From contig CAZQNQ010000018.1 of NCBI GenBank assembly GCA_964594985.1, positions 46,122 to 110,121 of the forward strand: 64,000 nt of DNA, in the 5' to 3' direction. Below, one piece after another: positions 17,409 through 25,724 of the stretch. The position numbers were made by a program, and so were the translations under genes. Every line of letters starts with the position of its first letter. The stretch's first letter is position 1. Under the pieces are notes generated by a model. That model saw only the letters and a list, made by a program, of their open reading frames with translations. It did not search any database and was not told where the DNA came from. Source of the DNA: JADLHS01 sp964594985 (GTDB taxonomy: Bacteria; Verrucomicrobiota; Verrucomicrobiia; Limisphaerales; JADLHS01).

Positions 17409-17440
17409 GTTCTCTGTTCCCTCCGTTTGCTCCGGTTCAA
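17409..17440 (-). repeat. Half element of hairpin family B
   Basis: The sequence GTTCTCTGTTCCCTCCGTTT followed by GCTCCGGTTCAA matches one arm of the hairpins at 39441-39509 and 37725-37792. The opposite arm is not found nearby. It lies just after the end of the HAD gene (stop at 17453). Confidence 0.6.
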
Positions 17441-17452
17441 TCGCTTCCAGTT

Positions 17453-18430
17453 TCATTCCGGGAAAATGGCCTTCCAATCGTCCCTCATGCTCACCACCGT
17501 CCAACCTTTGGCAACGGCATCGTCCCACGCTTTGTCCAGCGTGCCGATGCGGGATTTGCGGTCGTAAGCCCATTCGCGCTTCTCGTCGTCGTGATGGACG
17601 AGCAACGCGAACCGCGCGCCGCCGCCGGCGGTCGTCCATTGGAGCATTTGCAGGTCGCCGTCGGAATTGCCGAAGGCCGCGATGGGCCGTCGCCCGATGT
17701 GCTGCTGGATGCCGACGGGTTTGCCCGCCTTGTCGTCCACGAAGTTGATCTCGGGCAATTTCAGGATCACCGGCTTGCCATCGCGCAACTCGAACTTGAG
17801 CTTGCCACTGCTGCCGATGACTTGCTCGGGTGGGATGCCATAAACTTTTTCCGTCCACGGCCGCATGAACTCGATACCGCCGCCGGAGACGATGAACGTC
17901 TTGAAGCCGTTCGCGCGCAGGTAAGCGAGCAGTTCGAGCATCGGTTGATAAACCATCTCCGTGTAGAGCTTCCCGGTCTTGGGATGTTTCGCGGTGGCGA
18001 TCCAGTCTTTGACCAATTGCTCAAACTCCTCGGTGGTGATGCCGGCGTGCGCCGCCACGATGATCTCCAGCAATTCCTGCTCGCTCACGGCCACGTTCTC
18101 TTCCTTGGGCGTGCTGAGGAGTTTGTTGAACGGTGATTTCGTTTTCCATTCGGGATGCTGGGGCGCAAGGGCTTTCACGCGATCCAGCGCGAAACGCAAC
18201 TGGAAATAAATCGGCTGCTCGGCCCAAAGCGTGCCGTCGTTGTCGAACGTGGCGATACGTTCGGGCGCGGGCACGAAGTCCGGCGAACCTTCTTTCGTCA
18301 CCTTCTCGACGAAGGCGACGATGGCTTGTTTGGGCGCGGTATCGTTCCACGACGGCAGCGGATCGGCGGCGTGAAGATTGGGTAACAGCAGGAGACTGGT
18401 GATTGCAATCAAGTGAGGGATGGTTTTCAT
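17453..18430 (-). CDS. Exported HAD-superfamily phosphatase (paralogue 1)
   Basis: A 325-residue protein with signal peptide (MKTIPHLIAITSLLLLPNLH). HAD motif I is TFDNDGTLW with D63 and D65; motif II is 'TFIVSGGGIEFM', and 'AFGNSDGDLQML' carries the acidic motif IV. A helical cap lies between motifs I and II. It likely hydrolyses a phosphate monoester in the periplasm. A close paralogue (329 aa) is encoded at 22945-23934, and most of the two sequences align residue by residue, differing mainly in the cap region ('STPKEENVAVSEQE' here). Together they bracket the DUF1254 genes. Confidence 0.88.
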   Translation of the reverse strand: MKTIPHLIAITSLLLLPNLHAADPLPSWNDTAPKQAIVAFVEKVTKEGSPDFVPAPERIATFDNDGTLWAEQPIYFQLRFALDRVKALAPQHPEWKTKSPFNKLLSTPKEENVAVSEQELLEIIVAAHAGITTEEFEQLVKDWIATAKHPKTGKLYTEMVYQPMLELLAYLRANGFKTFIVSGGGIEFMRPWTEKVYGIPPEQVIGSSGKLKFELRDGKPVILKLPEINFVDDKAGKPVGIQQHIGRRPIAAFGNSDGDLQMLQWTTAGGGARFALLVHHDDEKREWAYDRKSRIGTLDKAWDDAVAKGWTVVSMRDDWKAIFPE

Positions 18431-18471
18431 GTGAGGTTTTGGTGCTTGTCAGGTTATGGCGTTTGATCAGT

Positions 18472-19299
18472 TCATTCCGGGAACACAAAGGTGATGGAGA
18501 ACCGCAATCCCCAGTCCGGGCCGCCGGTGGGCTTGTCCGCGTAATAGCGTCCGCCGAGTTGGAAACTGACCGGCATGTTTCCGATCTTCACCAATTGCGT
18601 AATAAAGAGATTCAGCGGCACGGTCCATTGCTCGTTCTCCCAGTCATAAGTGGACTCGGTGTTGAAACCAAAGGTCGTGTGTGACTTGGTGGTGTAATTG
18701 AGGAACGGTTGCAGGAACGTGGCGCTGACATCCTGCCGGCTGCTTTCCCCCGCGAACGACCAGAGATGTTGCGCCAACACACCGACCGTCCAGCCATGCG
18801 ATTGCTTTAGAAAGATCGCCGACGGGCCGGCCCCCCACTTTTCACTGCCAAGCAAATCATCCGTGGCGGTGGGCAACTGGATGATCGGGCCAACGCCCCA
18901 GATCGGCGCACCCGCCTTTTCCTTTTCCGGCGAGAACCACAGCGTCACCGTCGAGTCGCCCAGGCCACTCTGGCTGCTGGTGCCGACGCGATCTTCCTGA
19001 TAAATGTAGGGCACGATGGTGCGCGACAGAATTTTCCAGTCGTCATTCAACTGGAACGGAATGACCGGCTGGATGTTCAGTTTGTATTGAAAACCATCGT
19101 CATTCGGCCCGCCGCCGAAATCGAAGTTGTTCTGCAACGGCACGCTGATGAGTGAAGCGGCGGGGTTGTTCAACTTCTTCGCCAGCTCCGCCATGTCCGC
19201 GCCGGCGGGCACGGGGTCGGGTGACTGAGCGGGGGTGGCGTGGCTGGCACCGAGGACGGCGGCAACGACGGGAATCAGGAGTTTGGTTTTCATTTTCAT
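18472..19299 (-). CDS. Outer-membrane barrel protein of transporter type
   Basis: A 275-residue exported protein (signal MKMKTKLLIPVVAAVLGASH). The region 'LISVPLQNNFDFGGGPNDDG', 'LNIQPVIPFQLNDDWKILSR', 'GLGDSTVTLWFSPEK' and 'WGVGPIIQLPTATDDLLGSE' is typical of the family often labelled 'transporter' or 'neuromedin U-like', related to MetA-pathway-of-phenol-degradation barrels. It ends 'GLRFSITFVFPE'. It probably lets hydrophobic substrates cross the outer membrane. It lies between HAD paralogue 1 and the DUF1254 genes. Confidence 0.82.
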   Translation of the reverse strand: MKMKTKLLIPVVAAVLGASHATPAQSPDPVPAGADMAELAKKLNNPAASLISVPLQNNFDFGGGPNDDGFQYKLNIQPVIPFQLNDDWKILSRTIVPYIYQEDRVGTSSQSGLGDSTVTLWFSPEKEKAGAPIWGVGPIIQLPTATDDLLGSEKWGAGPSAIFLKQSHGWTVGVLAQHLWSFAGESSRQDVSATFLQPFLNYTTKSHTTFGFNTESTYDWENEQWTVPLNLFITQLVKIGNMPVSFQLGGRYYADKPTGGPDWGLRFSITFVFPE

Positions 19300-19321
19300 A
19301 GGCTGATGAGTTTTGCTGGGC

Positions 19322-20833
19322 TTACTTCATTTCCTCGAACTCGCCAGGCTTCCACGTTTTATCGAACCACGGCTGGAGCGGACCGTAGAGACGCAGGACG
19401 GTGCTCCAGCCCTTGCCGGGGACAGTTTGCACCCAATTCTTTTCATGACCGGCGGGCGGAGTCGGGCCGAACCACAAATCAACCGAGGTGTCCGCGTTGA
19501 TGATGAGATCCTTCTTGCGGCTGCCGATACTCGGGAACGGCGTGTCGGTCTGCAACTCCGAGCGCGTCTGGTTGTCGTAAAGAACGAGCGACCAGAAATC
19601 CTTGGCCGGGATGCCGGCGGGTAGGTGGAGTTGGTAGGTCTTGCTGCCATCAAGGGCCCGGCCTTGGGAATCCACGAACGCACCGGCATACTGCGAACCG
19701 ACGCCGACCATCTTCATGGACATCGCCGGCGTCACGAAGGTGGCGTAGTAGAAAAACATCGTGCGCGCGTCGAGATTGCGCACGCCGGGCTGCTTCAGGA
19801 ATTCGTAGCTGCCGCCGATGAACGAGGTACACCACGCGCTGTTCGGATAGAAGTAGGCTTCCTTCAAACGGGTTCGGAAAGTCAGGGCGCGCGCGGTGGC
19901 GTTGCCCACGGCTGCCGCCTCGGCGAGAATCTTTTTCATGCGCGCATCGGGGGCGAAGGGCTTGCCCTTTTCGATGCCGATGGCGGCGAGCAGACCGAGC
20001 GTCTCCGGGTCCGCCGCATCGGTCGGCTCCTCTTGCACCACTTCATTGACCTCGTCGAAGAAGGACATGTCGCTTCCGTGGATCGTGTTGAACGGCTTCC
20101 CTGAGACGTTCACGAATTTCATCGGCGGCGGATTCTTCGCTTGGGCGAGCGGATAAACCTTCATGAATTTCTTCATGCTCTCGACTGCCGGCTTTGGGTC
20201 GCCGTCCACGAGAAAGCCGCGCACCGCGCAGACGTTACCGAAGGTCTTGGAGTGAACGACAAAACAGCCCGGCGGAATCTCGCCCTTGTAGCCGGGCGGC
20301 ACGAGGAGATATTTGCCGCCTTTACCTTTGTCGGGACCGGCGTTCCCCACGTCCGTGACGTAGCGGAACCAGGCATCGTTGATGATCCCGAGCACGTTGG
20401 GCGGAGTCTCCACTACCAGTGGACCGTCCTTCAGGTCGAACCACGTGAAGAAATAGACCGTCTCGGAATTGGCCGTGAGAAACAGCGGCTTCGAATCCAT
20501 GAGCGTTTCCGTGTACAGCATCGTCTGGTTGTCGGCGCCCTGACCGCGGATTCCCGCCCGGAGCGCGTGGACTGACGCACCCGGCATGGCGATCAGGAAC
20601 GCCTGCACGCCACGCTGGAAGTCGAGGTTCTCGTAAACTTTTTCCACCGTGACGTCGTCCGGGAAACCATCGAAGAACTTCAGGGTGCCGAGCCGGGTCT
20701 CGACCGAGTCTGGCGTGGTGATGGACGGCGGAATGTCCGTCGTCATCTTCATCTTTGGTGGAGTCTGCGCATGAAGCGAAACCGCGAGACAGAGCGCGGC
20801 GACGATTGAAGGGACTCGGAACAATTTTTTCAT
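19322..20833 (-). CDS. DUF1254/DUF1214 exported protein (copy 1)
   Basis: A 503-residue protein with signal peptide (MKKLFRVPSIVAALCLAVSL). The N-terminal DUF1254 part includes 'YFFTWFDLKDGPLVVETPPN' and 'KYLLVPPGYKGEIPPGCFVV'; the C-terminal DUF1214 part includes 'TYQLHLPAGIPAKDFWSLVL', 'SIGSRKKDLIINADTSVDLW' and 'FGPTPPAGHEKNWVQTVPGK'. These two domains commonly occur together in periplasmic proteins of unknown activity. It is 13 nt downstream of the second copy at 20847-22274, with which it shares domain order but is clearly diverged. Confidence 0.93.
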   Translation of the reverse strand: MKKLFRVPSIVAALCLAVSLHAQTPPKMKMTTDIPPSITTPDSVETRLGTLKFFDGFPDDVTVEKVYENLDFQRGVQAFLIAMPGASVHALRAGIRGQGADNQTMLYTETLMDSKPLFLTANSETVYFFTWFDLKDGPLVVETPPNVLGIINDAWFRYVTDVGNAGPDKGKGGKYLLVPPGYKGEIPPGCFVVHSKTFGNVCAVRGFLVDGDPKPAVESMKKFMKVYPLAQAKNPPPMKFVNVSGKPFNTIHGSDMSFFDEVNEVVQEEPTDAADPETLGLLAAIGIEKGKPFAPDARMKKILAEAAAVGNATARALTFRTRLKEAYFYPNSAWCTSFIGGSYEFLKQPGVRNLDARTMFFYYATFVTPAMSMKMVGVGSQYAGAFVDSQGRALDGSKTYQLHLPAGIPAKDFWSLVLYDNQTRSELQTDTPFPSIGSRKKDLIINADTSVDLWFGPTPPAGHEKNWVQTVPGKGWSTVLRLYGPLQPWFDKTWKPGEFEEMK

Positions 20834-20846
20834 GGTTGTTTTTCTT

Positions 20847-22274
20847 TCATTTCACCTTCTCGATGTCCGGCAGCACCCATGTTTTGTCGAAGAACGGCTT
20901 TTCCGGTCCATAGAGACGGAATAGAACCTCAAACTTTCCACTGGCACTCGTGGGCACCCAATTCGATTCCCTGCCTGCCGGCGCTTTCGATCCAAAGTAA
21001 ACATCCACCGAGCCGTCGCTGTTTTTCTGCAACCCCGGCGTATTGGACCCGCGGCTGGACCACTTCTGCTCGCGGATAAGCGCGTGGGTGGCGCGATCAT
21101 AGACCGTCGCCGACCAGTAGAGTTTGACGGGCGCGTTGGCCGGCACATGCAGGCGATAGGTGCCGCCGCCGTCGAACGCGTTGCCATCTTTGTCCACGAT
21201 GGTCATCAGATAGAACTGTCCCACTCCGATGCGTTTCGCGCTGAAATACGCCATCGAATATGTGATGCCACGGTCAATCACGGGATAGGCGGCGGGATTG
21301 GCGAAATCCGTCTGCAGGCCCTCGGCAACGGCTGGGGAGGCTGGGAGCGCCCAGTGCTTGCCTTCATTGAACGGTGGCGAGAAAAGGCCTTTGTATCGCT
21401 CTTCGAGAAATGCGTGCGCTTCAAGCACGGCATCTTTGAGAATCTTCACGGTCTTTGCGTCCGGGTTGAATGGTTTGCCTTTTTCGATTCCGATCGTCTT
21501 GAGCTGGTCAATCATGACCTTGTCGCGTTCCAGCCACGGCTCCCGCTGCACGAAGCGGTCGAGCATCTCAAAAAACCGCAGGTTGTAGGGAATGGTGCTG
21601 TCGAATACGACGTCAATCGCATCCACGAACTTCGTCGCCGGAGGATGGGCGGCTTGCGCCAGCGGATAAAACTTCACCCGCTTGCCGTAGGCCACAGCCT
21701 TGGCGATGTCGTCGTCGCTGCCGCTCTTGAGATTGGAACGCAGGATGACGAACCCGGTGTAAGTCCGCGATTGCAACGGGATGTAACCCTCCGGCGCTTT
21801 GTCTATGTAACCCGGCGGCAGGATCAGATATTTGCCGCCCTTGCCCTTGTCCACGCCCGCCGGGCCGACATCCTCCAACGCCGTCTGCCAGGACTCGTCA
21901 ATGCTGCCGGTGATCGAGCTTTCGGCATCCGCCGGCGGAATCTCCAGCACCATCGGCCCCGCGTCCTTCGTGTTGAAGAACGGGAAGACATAGATCGTGT
22001 CCGGGTTGGGCGTGAGCGTCTGGTTCTTCCAACTGAGGGGGCGCGACCAATAGACGACCTCGTTGAAACCCGCCCCAGCCTGCGCCACCGCGGCGAACAT
22101 CAGTTCCGCGTTCACCGCGGGCATGCCCCAGATGACAGCTTCCACGGCGCGGCGGTGGACGCTGCGCTCCGCCAGTTGATCGGCGGTGAAGGTTTTCTCC
22201 TGCGCGAGCGCGGAGGTGGATATAATTGCGCCCAACGCGAGGCCGAGCGACATCAGGATGTTTCTGGTTTTCAT
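20847..22274 (-). CDS. DUF1254/DUF1214 exported protein (copy 2)
   Basis: A 475-residue protein with signal peptide ending at 'TSALAQEKTF'. DUF1254 motifs: 'YVFPFFNTKDAGPMVLEIPP' and 'KYLILPPGYIDKAPEGYIPL'. DUF1214 motifs: 'TYRLHVPANAPVKLYWSATV', 'NSDGSVDVYFGSKAPAGRES'. Compared with its neighbour it has the extra N-terminal 'VHRRAVEAVIWGMPAVNAEL'. The genes form a tandem unit on the same strand with 13 nt between them, implying coordinated function. Function of the family is unproven. Confidence 0.93.
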   Translation of the reverse strand: MKTRNILMSLGLALGAIISTSALAQEKTFTADQLAERSVHRRAVEAVIWGMPAVNAELMFAAVAQAGAGFNEVVYWSRPLSWKNQTLTPNPDTIYVFPFFNTKDAGPMVLEIPPADAESSITGSIDESWQTALEDVGPAGVDKGKGGKYLILPPGYIDKAPEGYIPLQSRTYTGFVILRSNLKSGSDDDIAKAVAYGKRVKFYPLAQAAHPPATKFVDAIDVVFDSTIPYNLRFFEMLDRFVQREPWLERDKVMIDQLKTIGIEKGKPFNPDAKTVKILKDAVLEAHAFLEERYKGLFSPPFNEGKHWALPASPAVAEGLQTDFANPAAYPVIDRGITYSMAYFSAKRIGVGQFYLMTIVDKDGNAFDGGGTYRLHVPANAPVKLYWSATVYDRATHALIREQKWSSRGSNTPGLQKNSDGSVDVYFGSKAPAGRESNWVPTSASGKFEVLFRLYGPEKPFFDKTWVLPDIEKVK

Positions 22275-22285
22275 GGTGCGAATGT

Positions 22286-22918
22286 TTATTTCTTCGCCGC
22301 CTTGCCCGCCATGTAGCTGGTGATGAGACAGCGGTAGGATGGCAGGTGATTGGAGAACAACGCGCCCAGCCCCTCGATGTCATTGCGCCAGTCGCGGTGC
22401 AGTTCGCACGCGACACCGAACCAGCTCATGAGCTGGCAGCCCGCCTGTTCCATGCGCGACCACGCCGCGTCGCGGGTCGTTTTGTTGAACGTGCCGGAGG
22501 CGTCGGTGACGATGAACACTTCATAACCTTCCTCGCGCGCCGAAAGGGCCGGGAACGCCACGCACACTTCTGTCACGATACCCGCGATGAGCAACTGTTT
22601 CTTCCCCGTGGCCTTCACCGCCTTCACGAAATCCTCGTTGTCCCAGGCGTTGATGTTGCCGGGGCGCGCGATGTAAGGCGCATCGGGAAACAGCGCTTTC
22701 AACTCCGGCACGAGTGGGCCGTTGGGGCCGTCCTCGAAACTCGTGGTGAGAATCGTGGGCAGCTTGAAGTATTTTGCGGCGTCAGCCAGCGCGAGGACGT
22801 TGTTCTTGAAGTCGTCCGGCGAGAAATCCTGGACGCAGTTGGTCAGGCCGGATTGATGGTCCACGAGCAGGACGGCGACGTTATTCTTGTCGAGACGGTG
22901 GTATTTGAATGCGTTCAT
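22286..22918 (-). CDS. Isochorismatase-family cysteine hydrolase (YcaC-like)
   Basis: A 210-residue cytoplasmic enzyme from the ATG at 22918 (MNAFKYHRLDKNNVAVLLVD). D20 in 'VDHQSG' and C119 in 'AGIVTEVCVAFPAL' are the acid and nucleophile of the isochorismatase-like fold; the long insertion-free C-terminus matches YcaC-type hydrolases. Members act on amides such as nicotinamide or on unknown substrates. The gene is 11 nt from the start of DUF1254 copy 2. The absence of a signal peptide sets it apart from its exported neighbours. Confidence 0.88.
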   Translation of the reverse strand: MNAFKYHRLDKNNVAVLLVDHQSGLTNCVQDFSPDDFKNNVLALADAAKYFKLPTILTTSFEDGPNGPLVPELKALFPDAPYIARPGNINAWDNEDFVKAVKATGKKQLLIAGIVTEVCVAFPALSAREEGYEVFIVTDASGTFNKTTRDAAWSRMEQAGCQLMSWFGVACELHRDWRNDIEGLGALFSNHLPSYRCLITSYMAGKAAKK

Positions 22919-22944
22919 AATGATCGGGGGTAATTGGTTGATGG

Positions 22945-23934
22945 TTATGGTTTGGCTGGAAAGATTGTTTTCCAATCGTCCTTCATGCTCACCACCGTCC
23001 AGCCTTTGGCGACGGCTTCGTCCCACGCTTTATCCAATGTGCCGATGTGGGACTTGCGATCGTAGGCGAATTCACGCTCGGCATCGGTGTGATGGACGAG
23101 GAGCGCAAAGCGCGCGCCATTGCCGGCGGTAGTCCATTGCAACATTTGCAGGTCGCCGTCCGAATTGCCAAACGCGGCGATGGGCCGGCGCCCAATGTGT
23201 TGCTGGATGCCCACTGGCTTGCCGGCTTTGTCGTCAATCAGATTGATCTCCGGCAACTTCATCAGCACGGGCTTGCCATCGCGCAGCTCGAACTTCAGCT
23301 TGCCGCTGCTGCCCACGACTTGCTCCGGCGGGATGCCATAAACATTCTCCGCCCACGGCCGCATGAACTCGATGCCGCCGCCGGAGACGATGAACGTCTT
23401 GAAACCGTTCGCGCGCAGATAGTCCAGCAGTTCGAGCATGGGCTGATAAACCATCTCCGTATAGAGTTTCCCGGTCTTGGGATGTTTGGCGGTGCTGATC
23501 CAATCACTGACCGACTTGCTAAACTCCTCGGTGGTCATGCCCGTGTGCGTGGCGGCCATCATTTCCAACAATCCCTTTTCACCGCCGGCCAATGCGGCTT
23601 TCAGATCGCCTTTCAATAACGAGGCGAACGGCTCTTTCGTTTTCCATTCGGGATGCTGTGGGGCGAGGGCTTTGACCCGGTCGAGGGTGAACGCCAGTTG
23701 GAAATACATCGGCTGCTCGGCCCAGAGCGTGCCGTCGTTGTCGAAGGTGGCGATGCGCTCAGGCACCGGCACAAAGTCCGGCGAACCTTCTTTTGTCACT
23801 TTCTCGACAAAGGCAACAATGGCTTTCTTTGGTGCAGTGTCGTTCCACGAAGGAAGCGGGTCTTGCGCGAAAGTGGTAGTGAGGCCGACAAGGATGATTG
23901 CCAACGGAACAATGAGTTTGTGGATGGTTTTCAT
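22945..23934 (-). CDS. Exported HAD-superfamily phosphatase (paralogue 2)
   Basis: A 329-residue protein with signal peptide (MKTIHKLIVPLAIILVGLTT). HAD motif I is TFDNDGTLW, followed by 'TFIVSGGGIEFM' and 'AFGNSDGDLQML'. It is strongly similar along its whole length to the protein at 17453-18430, for example 'DPLPSWNDTAPK' after the signal and 'GWTVVSM(K/R)DDWK' near the C-terminus. The main difference is the cap loop ('LKGDLKAALAGGEKGLLEMM'). It is 26 nt upstream of the cysteine hydrolase start. Confidence 0.88.
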   Translation of the reverse strand: MKTIHKLIVPLAIILVGLTTTFAQDPLPSWNDTAPKKAIVAFVEKVTKEGSPDFVPVPERIATFDNDGTLWAEQPMYFQLAFTLDRVKALAPQHPEWKTKEPFASLLKGDLKAALAGGEKGLLEMMAATHTGMTTEEFSKSVSDWISTAKHPKTGKLYTEMVYQPMLELLDYLRANGFKTFIVSGGGIEFMRPWAENVYGIPPEQVVGSSGKLKFELRDGKPVLMKLPEINLIDDKAGKPVGIQQHIGRRPIAAFGNSDGDLQMLQWTTAGNGARFALLVHHTDAEREFAYDRKSHIGTLDKAWDEAVAKGWTVVSMKDDWKTIFPAKP

Positions 23935-23943
23935 AAGCAGTTT

Positions 23944-25020
23944 CTAGTTGGGGTGATCCGAGGTGGAAGTGGGATTCAGCGGTTGCAAATGGACGGGCCG
24001 GAACAGCGCCAGAAATCTGGCCAGCATGCGACGGAAGCGCACACTCAAGCCAAGCATCAGTGCAAACGAGACGAGAACCATCAGACCGGCTGGCTGCCAC
24101 CATGGCGTCGGACGCTGAGTTATCGCGGCACCTGATGCACTAGTGGCGGTAGCTGTAGCAGCGGTTGAAGCCAACGCTGGATTCGGAATAACCGTGAACG
24201 CGCGGGCGGAAAAATCATTTGTCTGAAGCTGCTTCGCTTCCACATCAAACCAGATGAGTCGCGCCGCAGGAATGGTGAACTGCCCGGGGCGCTGGCAAAC
24301 GTAAGTGATGACATCGCGCCGCCCGCCTTGCAACGCCCCTCGCTCAACCTGGTCGTTGATTTGTCGCTTTGTGTAGATGCCCAGGCCCTCGATCTGCCCA
24401 GCCGGAAACGGTGGGAACACCATGCCCGGCACCTCCGGCGCGCTGAATGTGACTGTCCGCGTGAAAGCCGTACCCGTTAGAACATTGGTCTGGCCCGGTT
24501 CAGGCTGCCAGGCTTCCTCGACTTTCAGTCCTTTCGCACTGATGACTGTGCCAAGGTTTTCCGCGCCCGGCGGTGATTGAACGGTGAATGATAACGGAGT
24601 GGTGGTCACCGTGGCGGGCACCTCATTGGTGTCGAGCGGAGTGCGCTTGAACGAAAAACGCACCTTCAAGGCGGGAACGGATTGCGCCCCCGCCCGCGTG
24701 GCAAACGCGGACAATTCATGCCGCTGCACCGTGTAGCTCGTCTCGTCAATCGTCTCGCTGCTGACGATCGGATGTTCCAACGGCGGCACGAGCAGCACGC
24801 CCTGTGGATCGGGCAGATCAAACGCTGCGGCACTGGCAAAGTATCCCGGCGCGAGCAGCTCAACCACGATGGTGACCTTCTGGCCAACCCAGACCACGTC
24901 ATTTGTCGCAAGACTGGTCCGCACTTTTGCATCCTGCGCGAACCCGTGGCCGTACAAAAGCACAACAACGAGGCAAAAAAGTTTTTGAACCGAAGCAGGT
25001 GTTTGCGACAAAGAACTCAT
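23944..25020 (-). CDS. BatD-like membrane protein of the Bat operon
   Basis: A 358-residue protein, last gene of the MoxR/Bat operon; its ATG overlaps the TPR gene stop by four bases. It has an N-terminal signal (LFCLVVVLLYGHGFAQD), a beta-rich region with 'VWVGQKVTIVVELLAPGYFA', 'QTNVLTGTAFTRTVTFSAPE' and 'GQFTIPAARLIWFDV', and one transmembrane helix near residue 315 ('PAGLMVLVSFALMLGLSV'). The arrangement of two or three Ig-like domains followed by a helix is that of BatD proteins. It likely works with the vWA proteins at the inner membrane. Confidence 0.8.
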   Translation of the reverse strand: MSSLSQTPASVQKLFCLVVVLLYGHGFAQDAKVRTSLATNDVVWVGQKVTIVVELLAPGYFASAAAFDLPDPQGVLLVPPLEHPIVSSETIDETSYTVQRHELSAFATRAGAQSVPALKVRFSFKRTPLDTNEVPATVTTTPLSFTVQSPPGAENLGTVISAKGLKVEEAWQPEPGQTNVLTGTAFTRTVTFSAPEVPGMVFPPFPAGQIEGLGIYTKRQINDQVERGALQGGRRDVITYVCQRPGQFTIPAARLIWFDVEAKQLQTNDFSARAFTVIPNPALASTAATATATSASGAAITQRPTPWWQPAGLMVLVSFALMLGLSVRFRRMLARFLALFRPVHLQPLNPTSTSDHPN

Positions 25021-25724
25021 TTGGCTTCCTCCTTTACGCCTTTCGTGTCGTTCTGTGAAGCCTGTGCCTGATAGGCAAATTTCGCCCGCAGAAAATCGCC
25101 CGGCGTGGTCTGCACCCGCCGCAACCAGGTGGCCCGCAGTTCCTCGTCCGACATCTTTTCGCCGTTCATCTCCACCGGCTGACCCTTTTTGTCAGCGCCC
25201 TTCTGGTCGAACACAATCTCATCCGGCTTGTAGGCATCCGCCGATTCCTGACGATCTTCACCCGCTTTATCAATGAGCTGCTTGCGCGCAAGGGCCAGCG
25301 CCTTGTTCTCCTCGGCTTCCTTCCAGCCGGGACGGAAGCCCAATGCCCGGTCGTAGCTTTCAATGGCGGAGTCATACTTCCCATGCATCAACCACGCGTT
25401 ACCTTGATCGAACGCGCCGTCCGCGCCCGGCACGCGCGCAAAGGTTTTCGCCGCCGCCTCGAAATCGCCATTGCGATATTGCGCCACGCCGATGCGCCAG
25501 GGATCACTGTAAGCCTGCGCCGCTTCGGCAAACTTCTTCTCCGCGAACAGATGATCGCCCCGCTGATCTGCCGTTCGCCAGAACTGTGGATTGCGAATTG
25601 TCCCGACGGTGAGAATCAACAAAAACAAAACTCCAAGGCCGATTTGAACAGAAGCAAACGAAGAGCGCGAAGCCTTGGTGGCTTCACTTCTTTGCTTACT
25701 TTGCTGACTTCTGTTTGAGTTCAT
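25017..25724 (-). CDS. TPR protein of the Bat operon (BatC-like), with hairpin-encoded N-terminus
   Basis: A 235-residue protein. The ATG at 25724 overlaps the stop of the vWA gene as ATGA. Residues ~4-26 (NRSQQSKQRSEATKASRSSF) are encoded by the hairpin at 25647-25715, so the natural N-terminus appears to have been replaced or extended in frame. Then comes one membrane helix (IGLGVLFLLILTVGTI) and TPR units: 'GDHLFAEKKFAEAAQAYSDP', 'GVAQYRNGDFEAAAKTFARV', 'GNAWLMHGKYDSAIESYDRA'. The C-terminal part contains 'LRATWLRRVQTTPGDFLRAK', common at the end of such Bat TPR proteins. Confidence 0.85.
   Translation of the reverse strand: MNSNRSQQSKQRSEATKASRSSFASVQIGLGVLFLLILTVGTIRNPQFWRTADQRGDHLFAEKKFAEAAQAYSDPWRIGVAQYRNGDFEAAAKTFARVPGADGAFDQGNAWLMHGKYDSAIESYDRALGFRPGWKEAEENKALALARKQLIDKAGEDRQESADAYKPDEIVFDQKGADKKGQPVEMNGEKMSDEELRATWLRRVQTTPGDFLRAKFAYQAQASQNDTKGVKEEAK
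25647..25715 (-). repeat. Hairpin family B, AACAGAAG subtype (copy B1)
   Basis: Read on the minus strand it starts AACAGAAGTCAGCAAAG and ends CTTCGTTTGCTTCTGTT, giving an imperfect stem with the outer AACAGAAG/CTTCTGTT and inner GAAGCC/GGCTTC parts paired. It starts nine bases after the ATGA overlap at 25721-25724 and lies wholly inside the 5' end of the TPR gene. Confidence 0.8.

Larger units (their letters stand above)
16928..17452. other. Repeat-bearing spacer
   Basis: More than 500 bp with no convincing gene. It contains an array of four tight hairpins (17201-17334), a half copy of the family B hairpin arm (17409-17440), and otherwise unremarkable sequence. Open frames here read through the repeats and look like chance. 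Confidence 0.6.

Noticed and set aside
16913..17440. Minus-strand open frame across the hairpin cluster
   Set aside because: It is translated repeat sequence between two real genes, including the four tetraloop hairpins.
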